The notes under the pieces were generated by a model that worked only from the letters and a program-made list of their open reading frames with translations, had not been told where the DNA came from and made no database searches. The translations under genes were made by a program, and so were the position numbers. A stretch of DNA of 64,000 bases from contig NC_011126.1 of assembly GCF_000020785.1 (NCBI RefSeq), positions 1,426,001 through 1,490,000 on the forward strand, written 5' to 3'. The stretch comes from Hydrogenobaculum sp. Y04AAS1 (lineage in GTDB: Bacteria; Aquificota; Aquificia; Aquificales; Aquificaceae). Below, piece by piece: positions 45,263-55,543 of the stretch (positions within the stretch are counted from its first letter, which is position 1; every line of letters starts with the position of its first letter).

Positions 45263-46182
45263 TGAACCTTGCAAGAAAGATTTTTGAAGCCAACAAGCTT
45301 TTTAATCTAATAGAAAAAGGCGATAAAATACTCATTGGTTTTTCTGGTGGTGTGGATTCTATGGTGCTATCTTGTCTTATGTATAAATTAAAAGACGCTC
45401 TTGGTATTGAGATTGGACTGGCTCACTTTAACCACCATCTAAGAGAAGATGCCGATGAAGATGAGGCTTTTTGTATAGATTTTGCTAAAAGCCTAAAATT
45501 ACCTATATATGTAGAGAGCTTTGATATAAAATCTTTAAAAGGCAATATAGAAGAAAACGCCCGTAAAAAGCGCTATGAGTTTCTACAAAAGACTTCAAAA
45601 AAAGAAGGCTACAATAAGATAGCTACAGCCCATCATCTTGATGATTTGGCAGAAACGATGATCCTTTGGTTTGTAAGAGGCGGAGGACTAAAAGGTCTAT
45701 CTGGTTTTAAGGCTTATAAAGAAAATATAATAAGACCACTTATCACCGCCACGAAAGATGAGATTAGAGCCTTTGCAAAAGAGCAGCATTTGAACTGGAA
45801 AGAAGATTATACAAACTACGATGAAACTATATCAAGAAACCTCATAAGGCACAAGGTAATACCTATTTTAAAAACCATAAATCCAAATTTCTTATCTACA
45901 GTGCTACAAGAGTCTATAATCCTTCAAGATGAGGAGGCGTTTTTGGAAGATTATACAGAGCATGTTATAAAAAATATAGATGTTTTTGATGTTAAAAGCC
46001 TAAAACAAGAGCCAAGAGCTATACAAAGACGCATTGTAAGAAAAACCTTTGGCACAAAAACCTTCCAAAAAACAGAATTGGTTTTAAGGCTTTTAGAAAA
46101 TGCAAAAAAAATAAAGCTTTCAAAGGATAAAAGTCTCGTAGTAAAACATGGGAAAATTAAAGAGATTTATGATAAAATATAA
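45262..46182 (+). CDS. tilS: tRNA(Ile)-lysidine synthetase
   Basis: 306 residues. The PP-loop SGGVDSMVLS is near residue 30, followed by HFNHHLREDADEDE, ATAHHLDDLAETM and NWKEDYTNYD, all TilS signatures. It converts C34 of tRNA-Ile(CAU) to lysidine so that the tRNA reads AUA. The length fits the short TilS form without a full C-terminal domain. Coupled to the yggS-like gene by TAATG. Confidence 0.93.
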   Translation: MNLARKIFEANKLFNLIEKGDKILIGFSGGVDSMVLSCLMYKLKDALGIEIGLAHFNHHLREDADEDEAFCIDFAKSLKLPIYVESFDIKSLKGNIEENARKKRYEFLQKTSKKEGYNKIATAHHLDDLAETMILWFVRGGGLKGLSGFKAYKENIIRPLITATKDEIRAFAKEQHLNWKEDYTNYDETISRNLIRHKVIPILKTINPNFLSTVLQESIILQDEEAFLEDYTEHVIKNIDVFDVKSLKQEPRAIQRRIVRKTFGTKTFQKTELVLRLLENAKKIKLSKDKSLVVKHGKIKEIYDKI

Positions 46183-46212
46183 TAATTATTTGAAGATAGA
46201 GGTGGAAGATTT

Positions 46213-47091
46213 ATGCCAAAATTATCGCCAAGGGATATAAAGAGTAAGATCGCTGGTATAAAAAATACGATGCGTATTACAAACGCCATGAAGGTGGTTT
46301 CTGCCGCTAAGCTAAGAAAAGCCCAAGAGGCTATATTCAAAGCAAGGCCATACTCCGATAAGCTTTATGAACTAATGGCACACCTTTTTGCCCATATAGA
46401 TACGTATTCGCATCCGCTTTTTAAAAGAAGAGAGTTAAAAAACGTAGATCTTGTAATAATAAGTGCAGACAGAGGTTTGGCTGGGGCTTTCAACACAAAT
46501 CTATTTAAGAAAGTGGATAGCTATCTAAAATCTTGCCCAAGCCAACGTATAAACCTTCATATAGTAGGTAAAAAAGCCAATCAGTATTATTCCAAAAGAT
46601 CTTACCACATAGTTAGCTCTTATCAAGATGTATTTAAAAAAGAAATAAACTTTGATATAGTAAAAGAGCTTGGCGCTAAACTTATATCAAGATACAAAGA
46701 GGAAGAGACAGATCATATAGTGCTTTTTAACAACGAGATGATAACAAAAGCCACATACGCCCCAAAAGAAAGGAGGTTTTTACCTATCACTTACGAAGAT
46801 GTCCACATCCAAGAACCAAAGTTAGATCACAATACCATATACAACATAGAAGGCAACGAAACGGATATACTTGATGGCATCATAAGCATATACATGAACT
46901 ATCAGCTTTATAGGGCTATGTTAGAATCAAACGCCGCCGAGCACTTTGCCCGTATGGTAGCCATGGACAATGCCACCAGAAACGCATCCGACCTTATCAA
47001 AAAATGGACACTTATCTTCAACAAAGCCCGTCAAGAGTCCATCACCGCAGAGCTAATAGACATAGTAACAGCAGCAGAAGCTATGGACTAA
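46213..47091 (+). CDS. atpG: ATP synthase F1 gamma subunit
   Basis: 292 residues. The N-terminal helix reads DIKSKIAGIKNTMRITNAMK and the C-terminal helix contains MDNATRNASDLI, the conserved rotor-shaft segments. SADRGLAGAFN is the usual central motif. It is the central stalk of the F1 motor. No other atp gene is in the window, consistent with the dispersed ATP synthase genes of Aquificales. GAGGTGG lies upstream of the ATG. Confidence 0.95.
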   Translation: MPKLSPRDIKSKIAGIKNTMRITNAMKVVSAAKLRKAQEAIFKARPYSDKLYELMAHLFAHIDTYSHPLFKRRELKNVDLVIISADRGLAGAFNTNLFKKVDSYLKSCPSQRINLHIVGKKANQYYSKRSYHIVSSYQDVFKKEINFDIVKELGAKLISRYKEEETDHIVLFNNEMITKATYAPKERRFLPITYEDVHIQEPKLDHNTIYNIEGNETDILDGIISIYMNYQLYRAMLESNAAEHFARMVAMDNATRNASDLIKKWTLIFNKARQESITAELIDIVTAAEAMD

Positions 47092-47141
47092 GCTAATTTA
47101 TTGCATAGAAGTTTATAAGCTTTTAAGTATATTAAATTTTG

Positions 47142-47561
47142 ATGATTCCTAAGGTATCTATAGGTGTAGAGTTTATAGCTAGCGAAGAAGATATACTAAA
47201 GTCTGTCCCAAAAGAAGTAGGGGCTTCTTTGACGTTTCTTGGTATAGCAAGAGCTTCAAAAGAAGATGGGGATATCGTAGAGCTTTTCTATGAAGCCCAT
47301 GAACCCATGGCTTTAAAAATTTTTCACGATATAAGATTAAAAGCCATAAAGGATTTTTCTCTTATAGACGCCTATATCTATCATAAGATAGGTAGTGTAA
47401 AAGTAGGAGAGGTGTCTTTTTTTGTGCTGGTGCTTGGATCTCACCGAGATGAGGTTTACAAAGGTTCAAGGTTTATTGTGGATGAGGTAAAAAAAGAAGC
47501 ACCTATATGGAAAAAGGAGGTTTTCAAGGATGGAAGCTCAAAATGGGTCATGGGTGCATGA
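47142..47561 (+). CDS. moaE: Molybdopterin synthase catalytic subunit
   Basis: 139 residues. Signature blocks YEAHEPMALK, HKIGSVKVGEVSFFV, SHRDEVYKGSRFIVDEVKKE and APIWKKE (active-site Lys) match MoaE. It transfers sulfur from MoaD thiocarboxylate to precursor Z. I used ATG 47142; a TTG immediately before would add one Met. It overlaps moaA by 32 nt in another frame. MoaD is not in the window. Confidence 0.93.
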   Translation: MIPKVSIGVEFIASEEDILKSVPKEVGASLTFLGIARASKEDGDIVELFYEAHEPMALKIFHDIRLKAIKDFSLIDAYIYHKIGSVKVGEVSFFVLVLGSHRDEVYKGSRFIVDEVKKEAPIWKKEVFKDGSSKWVMGA

Positions 47562-48513
47562 GATAACATATCTTCGGATATCTATCACCGACAAATGCAA
47601 TATGAAATGCTCTTACTGTAGACCTATCAATATAGATTATATATCCCACAAAGATATGCTATCTTACGAAGAGATAAGAGATATAGTTTTTGTAATGAAG
47701 GATTTTGGACTTAAAAAAGTAAGAATCACAGGTGGAGAACCCCTCGTAAGACCTCAAGTGTGGAATCTTGTATCTTTATTAAAAGCCACAAACTTAGAAT
47801 CTATTTCAATGACCACCAACGGCACATATCTAAAAGAATATGCAAAGCTTCTAAAAGAAGCTGGTCTTGATACTATAAATATAAGTTTAGATACATTAGA
47901 TGAAAACAAGTTTAAACATGTCACCAAAAGCGATATAAAATCCGTTTTAGAAGGCATTTATGAGTCTTCATCTTTGGGTTTTAACATAAAATTAAATACA
48001 GTTTTGATAAGGAATTTCAACGACTCTGAAATAATACCCCTTGTGGAGTTTGCAAAGGATGTAAGAGCAAGGATAAGGTTTATAGAACTAATGCCAGTGG
48101 GAAAGCTTGATTTTTTCAATAGATCAAAGATATTTTACAATGATGAGGTTTTTAAGCTTTTAGAAAAGACCTACGGAAAATTAACGGCATTAGCACCAGA
48201 TGGTTCTAAAAGCGCCAAAAGGTTTTTAATAGAGTCTATAAACACAGAAGTGGGTTTTATAAGTCCAATATCAAGTCCTTTTTGCGATGGGTGTTCAAAG
48301 CTAAGACTCACTCCAGAGGGTACTATCATGTATTGTCTTAGGACAAACAGCGGTATAAATATAAAAAAGATTATAAGAGAAGAGGGTTTAGAAGCTTTTA
48401 GAAAACTAATGCCAGATATCATAAGACAAAAAAATATATCCAACGAATACATTATAAACAACGATTATAGTTTTTTGGATTGCAACAGAGCCATGACATC
48501 AATAGGTGGATAA
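47530..48513 (+). CDS. moaA: GTP 3',8-cyclase (radical SAM)
   Basis: 327 residues. The radical SAM cluster motif is CNMKCSYC (residues about 20-27), followed by RITGGEPLVR. The C-terminal second cluster is formed by CDGCSKLRLTPEG and a later Cys in YCLRTN. First step of molybdenum cofactor synthesis. The start overlaps the 3' end of moaE and follows an AAAAGGAGG site within it. Confidence 0.94.
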   Translation: MEAQNGSWVHEITYLRISITDKCNMKCSYCRPINIDYISHKDMLSYEEIRDIVFVMKDFGLKKVRITGGEPLVRPQVWNLVSLLKATNLESISMTTNGTYLKEYAKLLKEAGLDTINISLDTLDENKFKHVTKSDIKSVLEGIYESSSLGFNIKLNTVLIRNFNDSEIIPLVEFAKDVRARIRFIELMPVGKLDFFNRSKIFYNDEVFKLLEKTYGKLTALAPDGSKSAKRFLIESINTEVGFISPISSPFCDGCSKLRLTPEGTIMYCLRTNSGINIKKIIREEGLEAFRKLMPDIIRQKNISNEYIINNDYSFLDCNRAMTSIGG

Positions 48514-48525
48514 AATAGGTAACTG

Positions 48526-49761
48526 ATGAAGTTTAAAGTTATAAACTTAGGCTGTAGGATGAATCAGTTTGATGGGGATTTCATAAGCTCTTGGCTTTTA
48601 AAACATGGTTATGAAAAATCAGAAATACCAGATATTTATATCATAAACACCTGCAGCGTTACCTCTCAAGCCGATAGAAGCTCAAGACAAGCCATTTACC
48701 AAGCCAAAAAAGAAAATCCAAACGCTATAGTAATAGCCACAGGCTGCTATGCCCAAACTCAAAAAGAGGCTTTGGAAAAAATAAAAGAAGTGGATATAGT
48801 ACTTGGAAACGCCAACAGAACAGATATATTAGAAGCTATAAAAAACCATTTGGACACAAAACAAAAACTCTCTCACGTAGATAATATCTTTAGACAAAAT
48901 GATATAGCCTTTCAAGAGGATATTATATTTGAAAACCACAGGCCTTTTTTGAAAATCCAAGAAGGATGTAACAGTTTTTGCAGTTTTTGTATAATACCTT
49001 TTGCCAGAGGTAAATCAAGAAGCGTAGATGAAGAGCTTATTATCAAAAGCGTACAAAACCTATACGAAAAAGGCTATAAAGAGGTAGTCCTTACCGGCAC
49101 ACAACTAAGCCAATATGGACAGGATAAAGGCACTTCACTTTATAAGCTTTTAAAAAAACTTTTAAAAATACCAATGTTTATAAGGCTTTCTTCTATGAAT
49201 GTAAATGAGATTAAAACAGATAAAGAGCTTTTAGATCTTATAACAGAAGAGCCAAATATTATGCCGCATTTTCACCTTTCTCTTCAAAGCGCCAGCGATA
49301 AGCTATTAAAAGCCATGAGAAGAGAATACACACTAAAAGAGTATGAAGAAGTGGTAAGTTATATAATTAAAAAAAGACCAATAAGTGCAATTGGTACAGA
49401 TATAATAGTAGGTTTTCCCACAGAAAACCACGAAGATTTCAATATCACCTACATTTTTTTAAAAGATTTCCCTTTTGCTTACCTTCATATATTTACATAT
49501 TCCGATAGGCCCCTTACAAAAGCCCAAAAATTAACGCCAAAAGTAGATTCAAACACCAAAAAAGAGCGCTCAAAGCTTCTTCATAACCTTGATCAAGAAA
49601 AAAGGGAGCACTTTAGAGCATCTATGAAAGGTAAAACCCTAAGAGCCGTCACCATATCCCATGATAAAGCCCTTACAGAAAACTATATAGAACTAACCCC
49701 AAAAGACTTAAATATAGATAAATTTGAAAAAATAAATGATATAATAATGATACGCTTATGA
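48526..49761 (+). CDS. mtaB: tRNA methylthiotransferase, MtaB type
   Basis: 411 residues. The N-terminal UPF0004 domain has three cluster Cys (NLGCRMNQFD, NTCSVT, GCYAQ). The radical SAM motif is CNSFCSFC in QEGCNSFCSFCIIPFARGKS, and a C-terminal TRAM-like region follows. The N-terminal form GCRMNQ with two cluster-binding domains fits MtaB (2-methylthio-t6A37) better than MiaB or RimO. It is 12 nt after moaA and overlaps the next gene by ATGA. Confidence 0.9.
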   Translation: MKFKVINLGCRMNQFDGDFISSWLLKHGYEKSEIPDIYIINTCSVTSQADRSSRQAIYQAKKENPNAIVIATGCYAQTQKEALEKIKEVDIVLGNANRTDILEAIKNHLDTKQKLSHVDNIFRQNDIAFQEDIIFENHRPFLKIQEGCNSFCSFCIIPFARGKSRSVDEELIIKSVQNLYEKGYKEVVLTGTQLSQYGQDKGTSLYKLLKKLLKIPMFIRLSSMNVNEIKTDKELLDLITEEPNIMPHFHLSLQSASDKLLKAMRREYTLKEYEEVVSYIIKKRPISAIGTDIIVGFPTENHEDFNITYIFLKDFPFAYLHIFTYSDRPLTKAQKLTPKVDSNTKKERSKLLHNLDQEKREHFRASMKGKTLRAVTISHDKALTENYIELTPKDLNIDKFEKINDIIMIRL

Positions 49762-50045
49762 AGATACTGGCAAGAAGTGTAAAGGTAGAGCCCTTAGATG
49801 CAAAGATAGAGCGCTGTAAAGACGGTGAAAACTCTAAGTTTTACTGCCTTAAAGTTTTGATAACGTTTTCAAACGGTACCACAAAAGAATATATCATGAG
49901 AGCCCACAACGAACCAAAAACCTTAGAGCGTTTTATAAACAACGAAAAAGGCTACAAAGATAAGTTTCAAGATAAGTTTGGTTTAACAGATAAAAAAGAG
50001 ATTGTATATATATCAAACGTACCAGAAGAGGCTGTCTCTAAATAA
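49758..50045 (+). CDS. Protein of unknown function (95 aa)
   Basis: 95 residues, soluble, alternating beta and helical segments (KFYCLKVLITFSNGTTKEYI), with two Cys (20 and 30) not in a cluster motif. It is translationally coupled to mtaB by an ATGA overlap and converges on the SIMPL-domain gene one base beyond. I do not recognise a family. Its coupling to a tRNA-modifying enzyme is the only hint. Confidence 0.75.
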   Translation: MKILARSVKVEPLDAKIERCKDGENSKFYCLKVLITFSNGTTKEYIMRAHNEPKTLERFINNEKGYKDKFQDKFGLTDKKEIVYISNVPEEAVSK

Positions 50046-50046
50046 A

Positions 50047-50685
50047 TTATCTACAAGATATATCAACAAAAGCCCGCATGCTTATATTTTCTTTAGACTT
50101 TACAGGTGTTGGTAAAGCCTTTGCCATAGCAAATCTCATCGGTAGCACCGGATGGTTTTGGGCATAAGAAATGCTTTTCACAAAACACTCTTTTTGAAAA
50201 ATCTTAGAAAAGTTTGAGGCGTAAACCAAAGATTTTTTGGCCAAATCCTTTATAAGATAGTTCTTTGTAGCATCTATATCTTTTTTTGGTACTATAAAAC
50301 CAGTATATGTTATCTCGTAGTTTATACCCTTTAAAGCGTTTAATATTTTTGTTTGGTTTTTTGGGCTTTTCATATAAAAACTATAATCGTTTATACCTTT
50401 ATAACCCTCGCATACATATTTATTTTTAGAATAAAAGCAGTTTCTTAAAATCCTAAAACTACCGCCTTTGTAAGGTATATTTAAACCTCTAATCAAATGA
50501 TCGACTTTGCCAAGGTAGGCTATCACATCAGCACTATTTTGGGCGCTATAATTTATCTCTATATCAAGCTTATAAACGCTAGGCGTAATACTTTTACTAT
50601 CTCCTATCATAATCTTTATATCTGGATAAGCATAAGACAACGCACAAAAACCCAAAACAAAAATTAAGAGTTTAAAAGTTTTCAT
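50047..50685 (-). CDS. Exported SIMPL-domain (DUF541) protein
   Basis: 212 residues from ATG 50685. A signal peptide MKTFKLLIFVLGFCALSYAY is followed by a SIMPL/DUF541-like domain: VYKLDIEINYSAQNSADVIA, YEITYTGFIVPKK, ATKNYLIKDLAKKSLVYASN and a Cys-containing end. Periplasmic, function unknown in the family. I rejected the upstream start at 50769 because it would run through the divergent pyrG promoter. TATAAT at 50692-50697 (this strand) lies 6 nt from the ATG, again a leaderless layout. Confidence 0.75.
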   Translation of the reverse strand: MKTFKLLIFVLGFCALSYAYPDIKIMIGDSKSITPSVYKLDIEINYSAQNSADVIAYLGKVDHLIRGLNIPYKGGSFRILRNCFYSKNKYVCEGYKGINDYSFYMKSPKNQTKILNALKGINYEITYTGFIVPKKDIDATKNYLIKDLAKKSLVYASNFSKIFQKECFVKSISYAQNHPVLPMRFAMAKALPTPVKSKENISMRAFVDISCR

Positions 50686-50734
50686 GATTTTATTATAGCA
50701 ATTTCTCAAACTAAATAGCATGATATAATAAAGA

Positions 50735-52339
50735 ATGCACGTTTCAAATAGCAAATTTATCTTTGTCACAGGTGGTGTTTTATCTTCTCTTGGTAAAGGT
50801 GTGGCTTCAGCTTCTATTGGAGCTCTGCTTGAAGGTTTGGGGCTTAGTATAACCCTTCAGAAGTTAGATCCTTATTTAAATGTAGACCCTGGGACCATGA
50901 ATCCATATCAACACGGCGAGGTATTTGTAACAGAAGATGGTGCCGAAACAGACCTTGATCTTGGGCATTACGAAAGATTTACCAATACAAACTTATCTAA
51001 ACTAAACAACATAACCGCTGGAAAAATATACAACAGTGTTTTGGAAAAAGAGAGAAAAGGTGCGTACCTTGGTTCTACCGTACAGGTGATACCCCATGTA
51101 ACCGACGAAATAAAATCTATGATACTAAAAGCATCAAAAGACAAAGATATAGCTATAGTGGAAATAGGTGGCACCGTTGGAGATATAGAGAGTTTACCGT
51201 TTTTAGAGGCTATAAGACAGCTTCAGCTTGAAATAGGAAAAGAAAACACGCTTTTCATACACTTAACCTATGTCCCCTACATCTCTGTGGCTGGTGAGTT
51301 AAAAACAAAACCAACCCAGCACTCCGTAAAAGAGTTAAGGGCAATAGGTATACAACCAGATATCATAATATGTCGCTCCGAAGTAGAGCTTCCTCAAGAT
51401 GTAAAATCAAAAATAGCGATGTTTTGCAACGTAAAACCAGAAAATGTAATATCTGCCTACGATGTGGATTACATCTATAAAATACCTCTTATTTTAAAAG
51501 CTCAAAACTTAGATAAAATCATCATTGATGCTTTTAGATTAGAAAACAAAGAACCAAATCTTACAAAGTGGGAAAACATAGTATCAAGCTTAGAACATCT
51601 AAAAGATTCTGTAGATATAGCCATAGTGGGAAAGTATATAAAACTAAAAGATGCTTACAAAAGTCTTATAGAAGCTCTCATACATGGAGGCATTGAACAT
51701 AAGTTAAAAGTAAATATGATATGGGTTGATTCTGAAAATTTAAATGAAAAAGATTTAGAACATGTAGATGGTATTTTGATTCCAGGTGGTTTTGGCGAAA
51801 GAGGAATAGAGGGGAAGATAAGAGCTCTTAACTACGGCAGAACCAAAAACATACCAACATTTGGTATATGTCTTGGTATGCAGCTTATGGCTGTGGAGTT
51901 TGCCAGAAACGTTTTAGGCTTTAAAGATGCAAACTCTACGGAGTTTGATCCAAATACATCAAACCCTGTTATAGATATAATGGAAGAACAAAAGGGCATA
52001 GAAAACTTGGGCGGGACTATGAGACTTGGAGCTTACGAATGCCTTATAAAAGAAAATACAAAAGCTTATGAGATTTACAAAGAAAACCTCATATACGAAA
52101 GACATAGGCATAGATACGAATTCAACAACAAATACAAGGAACATTTTGAAAAACATGGTTTTATAGCTTCTGGCATATACCCTAAAAAATCTTTGGTGGA
52201 GATAATAGAGCTTCAAAACCATAGATGGTATATAGGTTGTCAGTTTCATCCGGAATTCAAAAGTAAGCCCTTTAAAGCTCATAAATTGTTTGCATCTTTT
52301 ATAGAAAATGCATATATTTATAAAAAGGAAAGGAGTTAA
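50735..52339 (+). CDS. pyrG: CTP synthase
   Basis: 534 residues. The N-terminal synthetase domain begins [14 protein letters not shown] and includes [11 protein letters not shown]. The C-terminal class I glutamine amidotransferase domain has the nucleophile in FGICLGMQL and the His/Glu pair in [10 protein letters not shown]. Converts UTP to CTP. TATAAT (50724-50729) ends 5 nt before the ATG. The gene is followed 3 nt later by the flagellar gene with its own ribosome binding site. Confidence 0.96.
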   Translation: MHVSNSKFIFVTGGVLSSLGKGVASASIGALLEGLGLSITLQKLDPYLNVDPGTMNPYQHGEVFVTEDGAETDLDLGHYERFTNTNLSKLNNITAGKIYNSVLEKERKGAYLGSTVQVIPHVTDEIKSMILKASKDKDIAIVEIGGTVGDIESLPFLEAIRQLQLEIGKENTLFIHLTYVPYISVAGELKTKPTQHSVKELRAIGIQPDIIICRSEVELPQDVKSKIAMFCNVKPENVISAYDVDYIYKIPLILKAQNLDKIIIDAFRLENKEPNLTKWENIVSSLEHLKDSVDIAIVGKYIKLKDAYKSLIEALIHGGIEHKLKVNMIWVDSENLNEKDLEHVDGILIPGGFGERGIEGKIRALNYGRTKNIPTFGICLGMQLMAVEFARNVLGFKDANSTEFDPNTSNPVIDIMEEQKGIENLGGTMRLGAYECLIKENTKAYEIYKENLIYERHRHRYEFNNKYKEHFEKHGFIASGIYPKKSLVEIIELQNHRWYIGCQFHPEFKSKPFKAHKLFASFIENAYIYKKERS

Positions 52340-52342
52340 GAT

Positions 52343-53104
52343 ATGGCTTTGGATTATCAACCGATGTATGTGCTTGCCAGCGGGATGAGTTTAGAACAAA
52401 GAAGGCTAGATGTAGTAGCCAACAACATAGCCAATGCAGATACACCTGGTTTTAAAAAAGATTTCCTATCGGCTTTAGCCTACTACACGCCAGATGCTAC
52501 CAAAGAACCCGGCAACGCCCCAGATAACCCTTCCAACAACTATGTATATCCTATTATGGAAAAAATATACACAAACTACACAGAAGGACCTATAAAGAAA
52601 ACCGACAATCCTCTTGATTTAGCCATAAACGGTAAAGGTTTTTTCAAAGTTATGAACGATAAAGGCGAAATATTTTATCAAAGAAGAGGAGATTTTCAAC
52701 TGGATAAAAATGGTTATCTCGTAAACCATTACGGTATGAAGGTATTGGGACCCAAAAACCAACCCATCCAAATACCACCTATTGCCACATCTATACACAT
52801 TTCACCCCAAGGAAACGTGTTTATTACCACCCAAGGTACCAACGAAACACCTTCTCAAGTAGGTACCATAGGCTTAGTAGACCTCACAAACCCAGAAAAA
52901 GCTGGTAACGACCTTTATACAGCCCAAAACGCCACTCCAGACACCACATCTACCCTCATACAAGGGGCTTTGGAAGGCTCCAACGTAAATCCAGTAAGGG
53001 AGATGGTACAGCTTATCGACCTTTCAAAAGCCTATCAAGTCTATGGAAACCTTGTGAAAGGCCTAGAAACCACGCAGTCTAAAGTCTCAAACAACTTTGG
53101 TTAG
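52343..53104 (+). CDS. Flagellar basal-body rod protein (FlgF/FlgG family)
   Basis: 253 residues. The N-terminal rod signature is MSLEQRRLDVVANNIANADT. The middle motif NPLDLAINGKGFFKV is diagnostic for FlgF/FlgG/FlgE. The C-terminal LEGSNVNPVREMVQLIDLSK leads into the coiled tail. Length is near both FlgF and FlgG, so I do not choose. It forms part of the periplasmic rod. AAAGGAGT lies 5 nt upstream. No other flagellar gene is nearby. Confidence 0.88.
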   Translation: MALDYQPMYVLASGMSLEQRRLDVVANNIANADTPGFKKDFLSALAYYTPDATKEPGNAPDNPSNNYVYPIMEKIYTNYTEGPIKKTDNPLDLAINGKGFFKVMNDKGEIFYQRRGDFQLDKNGYLVNHYGMKVLGPKNQPIQIPPIATSIHISPQGNVFITTQGTNETPSQVGTIGLVDLTNPEKAGNDLYTAQNATPDTTSTLIQGALEGSNVNPVREMVQLIDLSKAYQVYGNLVKGLETTQSKVSNNFG

Positions 53105-53107
53105 TTT

Positions 53108-53977
53108 TTAGGATTTTAAGATAAAGGTTTTTATAACGGTTATTATGGCTTCATGGATTATTATAAAAAAAGCCAAAAACGTGTAAAATATACCAGAGGA
53201 CATTTTGATATTTGATATGAAGTAAAATCCCAATAAAATAAAAAAGGGTGTCAGCAAAATATTTAATACATCAAAAAGTATGTCTTTTTTAACGATCTTC
53301 TTGGAGATAGTAGAAGATGTTAGCTTATAAATCTGTATTTTGAGGCTTTTAAAATCTACCACGTAGTCTTTTGAATTCTCTTCTGATACAACCTCACCAT
53401 CTTCTGCATAAAGAACACCCTCTTTGTAGTAGGCTTTTTTCATATATATGTATTTGCCGTCTTGCGATACAAACATATTTTCAAAGGAATCCTTCGATTT
53501 GTTGTCAAAATAAACTGCATAATCCCCTACATGTTCAAAGGTCTTTGGAGGTATTGCTTCTATAACCCTTTTGGCAAACTCTTCCATAAGATAGTTTTTA
53601 GCGTAAGTGATATCTTCGTTTGTAATGAAAAATGAAAACGAAAACCCTAAGAAAAGAGGTATAGCCACTGCGTAAAGGCTTTGCCTTAATATATAAAGAG
53701 GACTTACCCCAAATATATAAAAAGCTTGAATTTTATTTTGGCTAAAAAGCTTATAAAAAAAAGAAAAAACGCTTATAATAACACCTAACGGTAAAAAGTA
53801 TATAAAATAATAAGAAAACCAAGAGGCTAAAAAACCCAGAGCGGTTAAACCATTAACATAACTAAGCACATAAACCAAAGAAAAAGATTCTATGGAAAAA
53901 AATATAAAACATATTATCATGGTGTAAAAATATACGTTTACAAGCAAACCTTTGAGGAAAAACAAAAAAATTCTCAT
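53108..53977 (-). CDS. LptF/LptG-family lipopolysaccharide export permease
   Basis: 289 residues, shorter than the usual 350-390. Transmembrane segments lie near residues 5-30, 45-75 and 100-120, followed by a beta-rich periplasmic domain (AVYFDNKSKDSFENMFVSQD) and two C-terminal membrane helices. Matches the YjgP/YjgQ pattern with a reduced periplasmic domain. Transfers LPS from the inner membrane to the Lpt bridge. Which of F or G cannot be decided. It lies on its own between a convergent and a divergent gene. Confidence 0.78.
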   Translation of the reverse strand: MRIFLFFLKGLLVNVYFYTMIICFIFFSIESFSLVYVLSYVNGLTALGFLASWFSYYFIYFLPLGVIISVFSFFYKLFSQNKIQAFYIFGVSPLYILRQSLYAVAIPLFLGFSFSFFITNEDITYAKNYLMEEFAKRVIEAIPPKTFEHVGDYAVYFDNKSKDSFENMFVSQDGKYIYMKKAYYKEGVLYAEDGEVVSEENSKDYVVDFKSLKIQIYKLTSSTISKKIVKKDILFDVLNILLTPFFILLGFYFISNIKMSSGIFYTFLAFFIIIHEAIITVIKTFILKS

Positions 53978-54037
53978 AAAAGAATTATTTTAGCATAGAA
54001 GCTTGCCACAATCTAATGACTATAGTATAATAATGCT

Positions 54038-54682
54038 ATGTTTAAGGATTTTAACTTTAGCATATACCTTGTAACGGATGACGCTTTTTTTGTGGATAGA
54101 GACGTTGTAAGAACGATAGAGCAGGCCATAGAAGGCGGTATAACAGCTGTGCAGTATAGGTTTAAAAACAAGCCTTCTAGAAAAATGTATGAAGAGCTTT
54201 TGGTATTAAGAGATATCACTAAACAAAACAAAGTAGCCCTTATAGTAAACGACAGGGTAGATTTGGCCATAGCTGTAAAAGCCGATGGAGTGCATGTGGG
54301 ACAAGAGGACTTACCACCAGATGTTTGCAAAAAGATAATACCAGAAGATATGATAGTAGGATATTCGGTAAACAACTTAGAACAGCTAAAAGATGCTATG
54401 ACAATGCCAATAGACTATATAGGGTTTGGCTCTGTTTTCCATACAAAGACCAAAAAAGATTACAAATACGTAGGACTTGAAGCCCTTTGTAAAGCCACAA
54501 ATATCACATCTATACCTATTATAGCAATAGGAGGTATAACACACTACAATCTAAAAGATGTATTAAAGTGCAAAGTAAAAGGAGTGGCGGTGGTATCTGC
54601 GATACTTGGTTTTGAAGATGTAAAAAGAGCAGCATCTGATTTTAAACAAATGTACAAAGAAAGCTTAAGTATGCAAATATGA
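54038..54682 (+). CDS. thiE: Thiamine-phosphate synthase
   Basis: 214 residues, TIM barrel. AVQYRFKNK, LIVNDRVDLAIAVKADGVHVGQEDLP and GFGSVFHTKTK are the ThiE signature blocks, with IAIGGITHYN near the end. Condenses HMP-PP with the thiazole phosphate. TATAAT (54026-54031) lies 6 nt before the ATG, a leaderless layout. The stop overlaps the metF start (ATGA). Confidence 0.94.
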   Translation: MFKDFNFSIYLVTDDAFFVDRDVVRTIEQAIEGGITAVQYRFKNKPSRKMYEELLVLRDITKQNKVALIVNDRVDLAIAVKADGVHVGQEDLPPDVCKKIIPEDMIVGYSVNNLEQLKDAMTMPIDYIGFGSVFHTKTKKDYKYVGLEALCKATNITSIPIIAIGGITHYNLKDVLKCKVKGVAVVSAILGFEDVKRAASDFKQMYKESLSMQI

Positions 54683-55542
54683 AAATAATAGAGCTTCTTA
54701 AGAATAAAAAGGGGGTATCTTTTGAATTTTTTCCCCCTAAAAGCCAAAAAGACAAAGAAGCTCTTTTGGAAACTGCAAAAGAATTAAAGGTTTTTGAACC
54801 AAACTTTGTATCTGTAACCCATGGAGCAAGTGGCAACTCCATATCCCAAAAACCACCCATAGAATACACAAAAGAGACGGTGCTTGAGTTAAAAAACTCC
54901 CTTGGTTTAAACATAATGGCTCATCTTACGTGCATATCTCATACAAAAGATGAACTTATAAGTATATTGGGCTTTTACAAAGAAAACAGCATAGACAACA
55001 TACTAGCTCTTAGAGGTGATATACCAAAAAACGGTGAAAAAAGAGGCTGTTCTCATGCATCAGAGCTTATAGATCTTATAAAAACATATTTTGATGAGAG
55101 CTTTTGCATAGGGGTGGCAGCCTACCCGGAAGGACATCCAGAATCTCCAAACATGGAATGGGAAATAAAATATTTTAAACAAAAGGTAGAAAAAGGAGCA
55201 AGTTTTGCCATTACACAGATGTTTTTTGACAACAGCTATTACTATGAGTTTTTAGACCTATGCCACAAAGCCAACATAAATATACCCATAATACCTGGGA
55301 TTATGCCTATTACAAACATAAAACAAATATCTAAGTTTGCAAGTATGTGCGGTGCCACCATTCCCTCTTATATCACAGATGCGTTGGAAAACCTAAACGA
55401 AGAAGATGTAGTAAAAAAAGGTGTTGAAATAGCTATAAATCAATGCGAAGATCTCATAAAAAACGGTATAAAACATATTCACTTTTACACGCTAAACAAA
55501 TCAAAAGCCACACTTCAAATACTAAAAGCTATAAAACTATGA
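54679..55542 (+). CDS. metF: 5,10-methylenetetrahydrofolate reductase
   Basis: 287 residues. VSFEFFPPKSQKDKEAL is the MetF start, with Glu in the FEFFPP motif acting in catalysis. ALRGDIPKNGE and SFAITQMFFDNSYYYEF are also conserved. It makes 5-methyl-THF for methionine synthesis. Length is normal. It follows thiE with a 4-nt overlap and converges on the copper ATPase gene with one base between the stops. Confidence 0.95.
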   Translation: MKIIELLKNKKGVSFEFFPPKSQKDKEALLETAKELKVFEPNFVSVTHGASGNSISQKPPIEYTKETVLELKNSLGLNIMAHLTCISHTKDELISILGFYKENSIDNILALRGDIPKNGEKRGCSHASELIDLIKTYFDESFCIGVAAYPEGHPESPNMEWEIKYFKQKVEKGASFAITQMFFDNSYYYEFLDLCHKANINIPIIPGIMPITNIKQISKFASMCGATIPSYITDALENLNEEDVVKKGVEIAINQCEDLIKNGIKHIHFYTLNKSKATLQILKAIKL

Positions 55543-55543
55543 T

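Noticed and set aside
50686-50769. Longer start of the SIMPL-domain gene
   Set aside because: It would place the signal peptide internally and cover the divergent pyrG promoter.
51959-52360. 133-codon frame on the minus strand
   Set aside because: It is antisense to the 3' end of pyrG, whose amidotransferase motifs are unambiguous.
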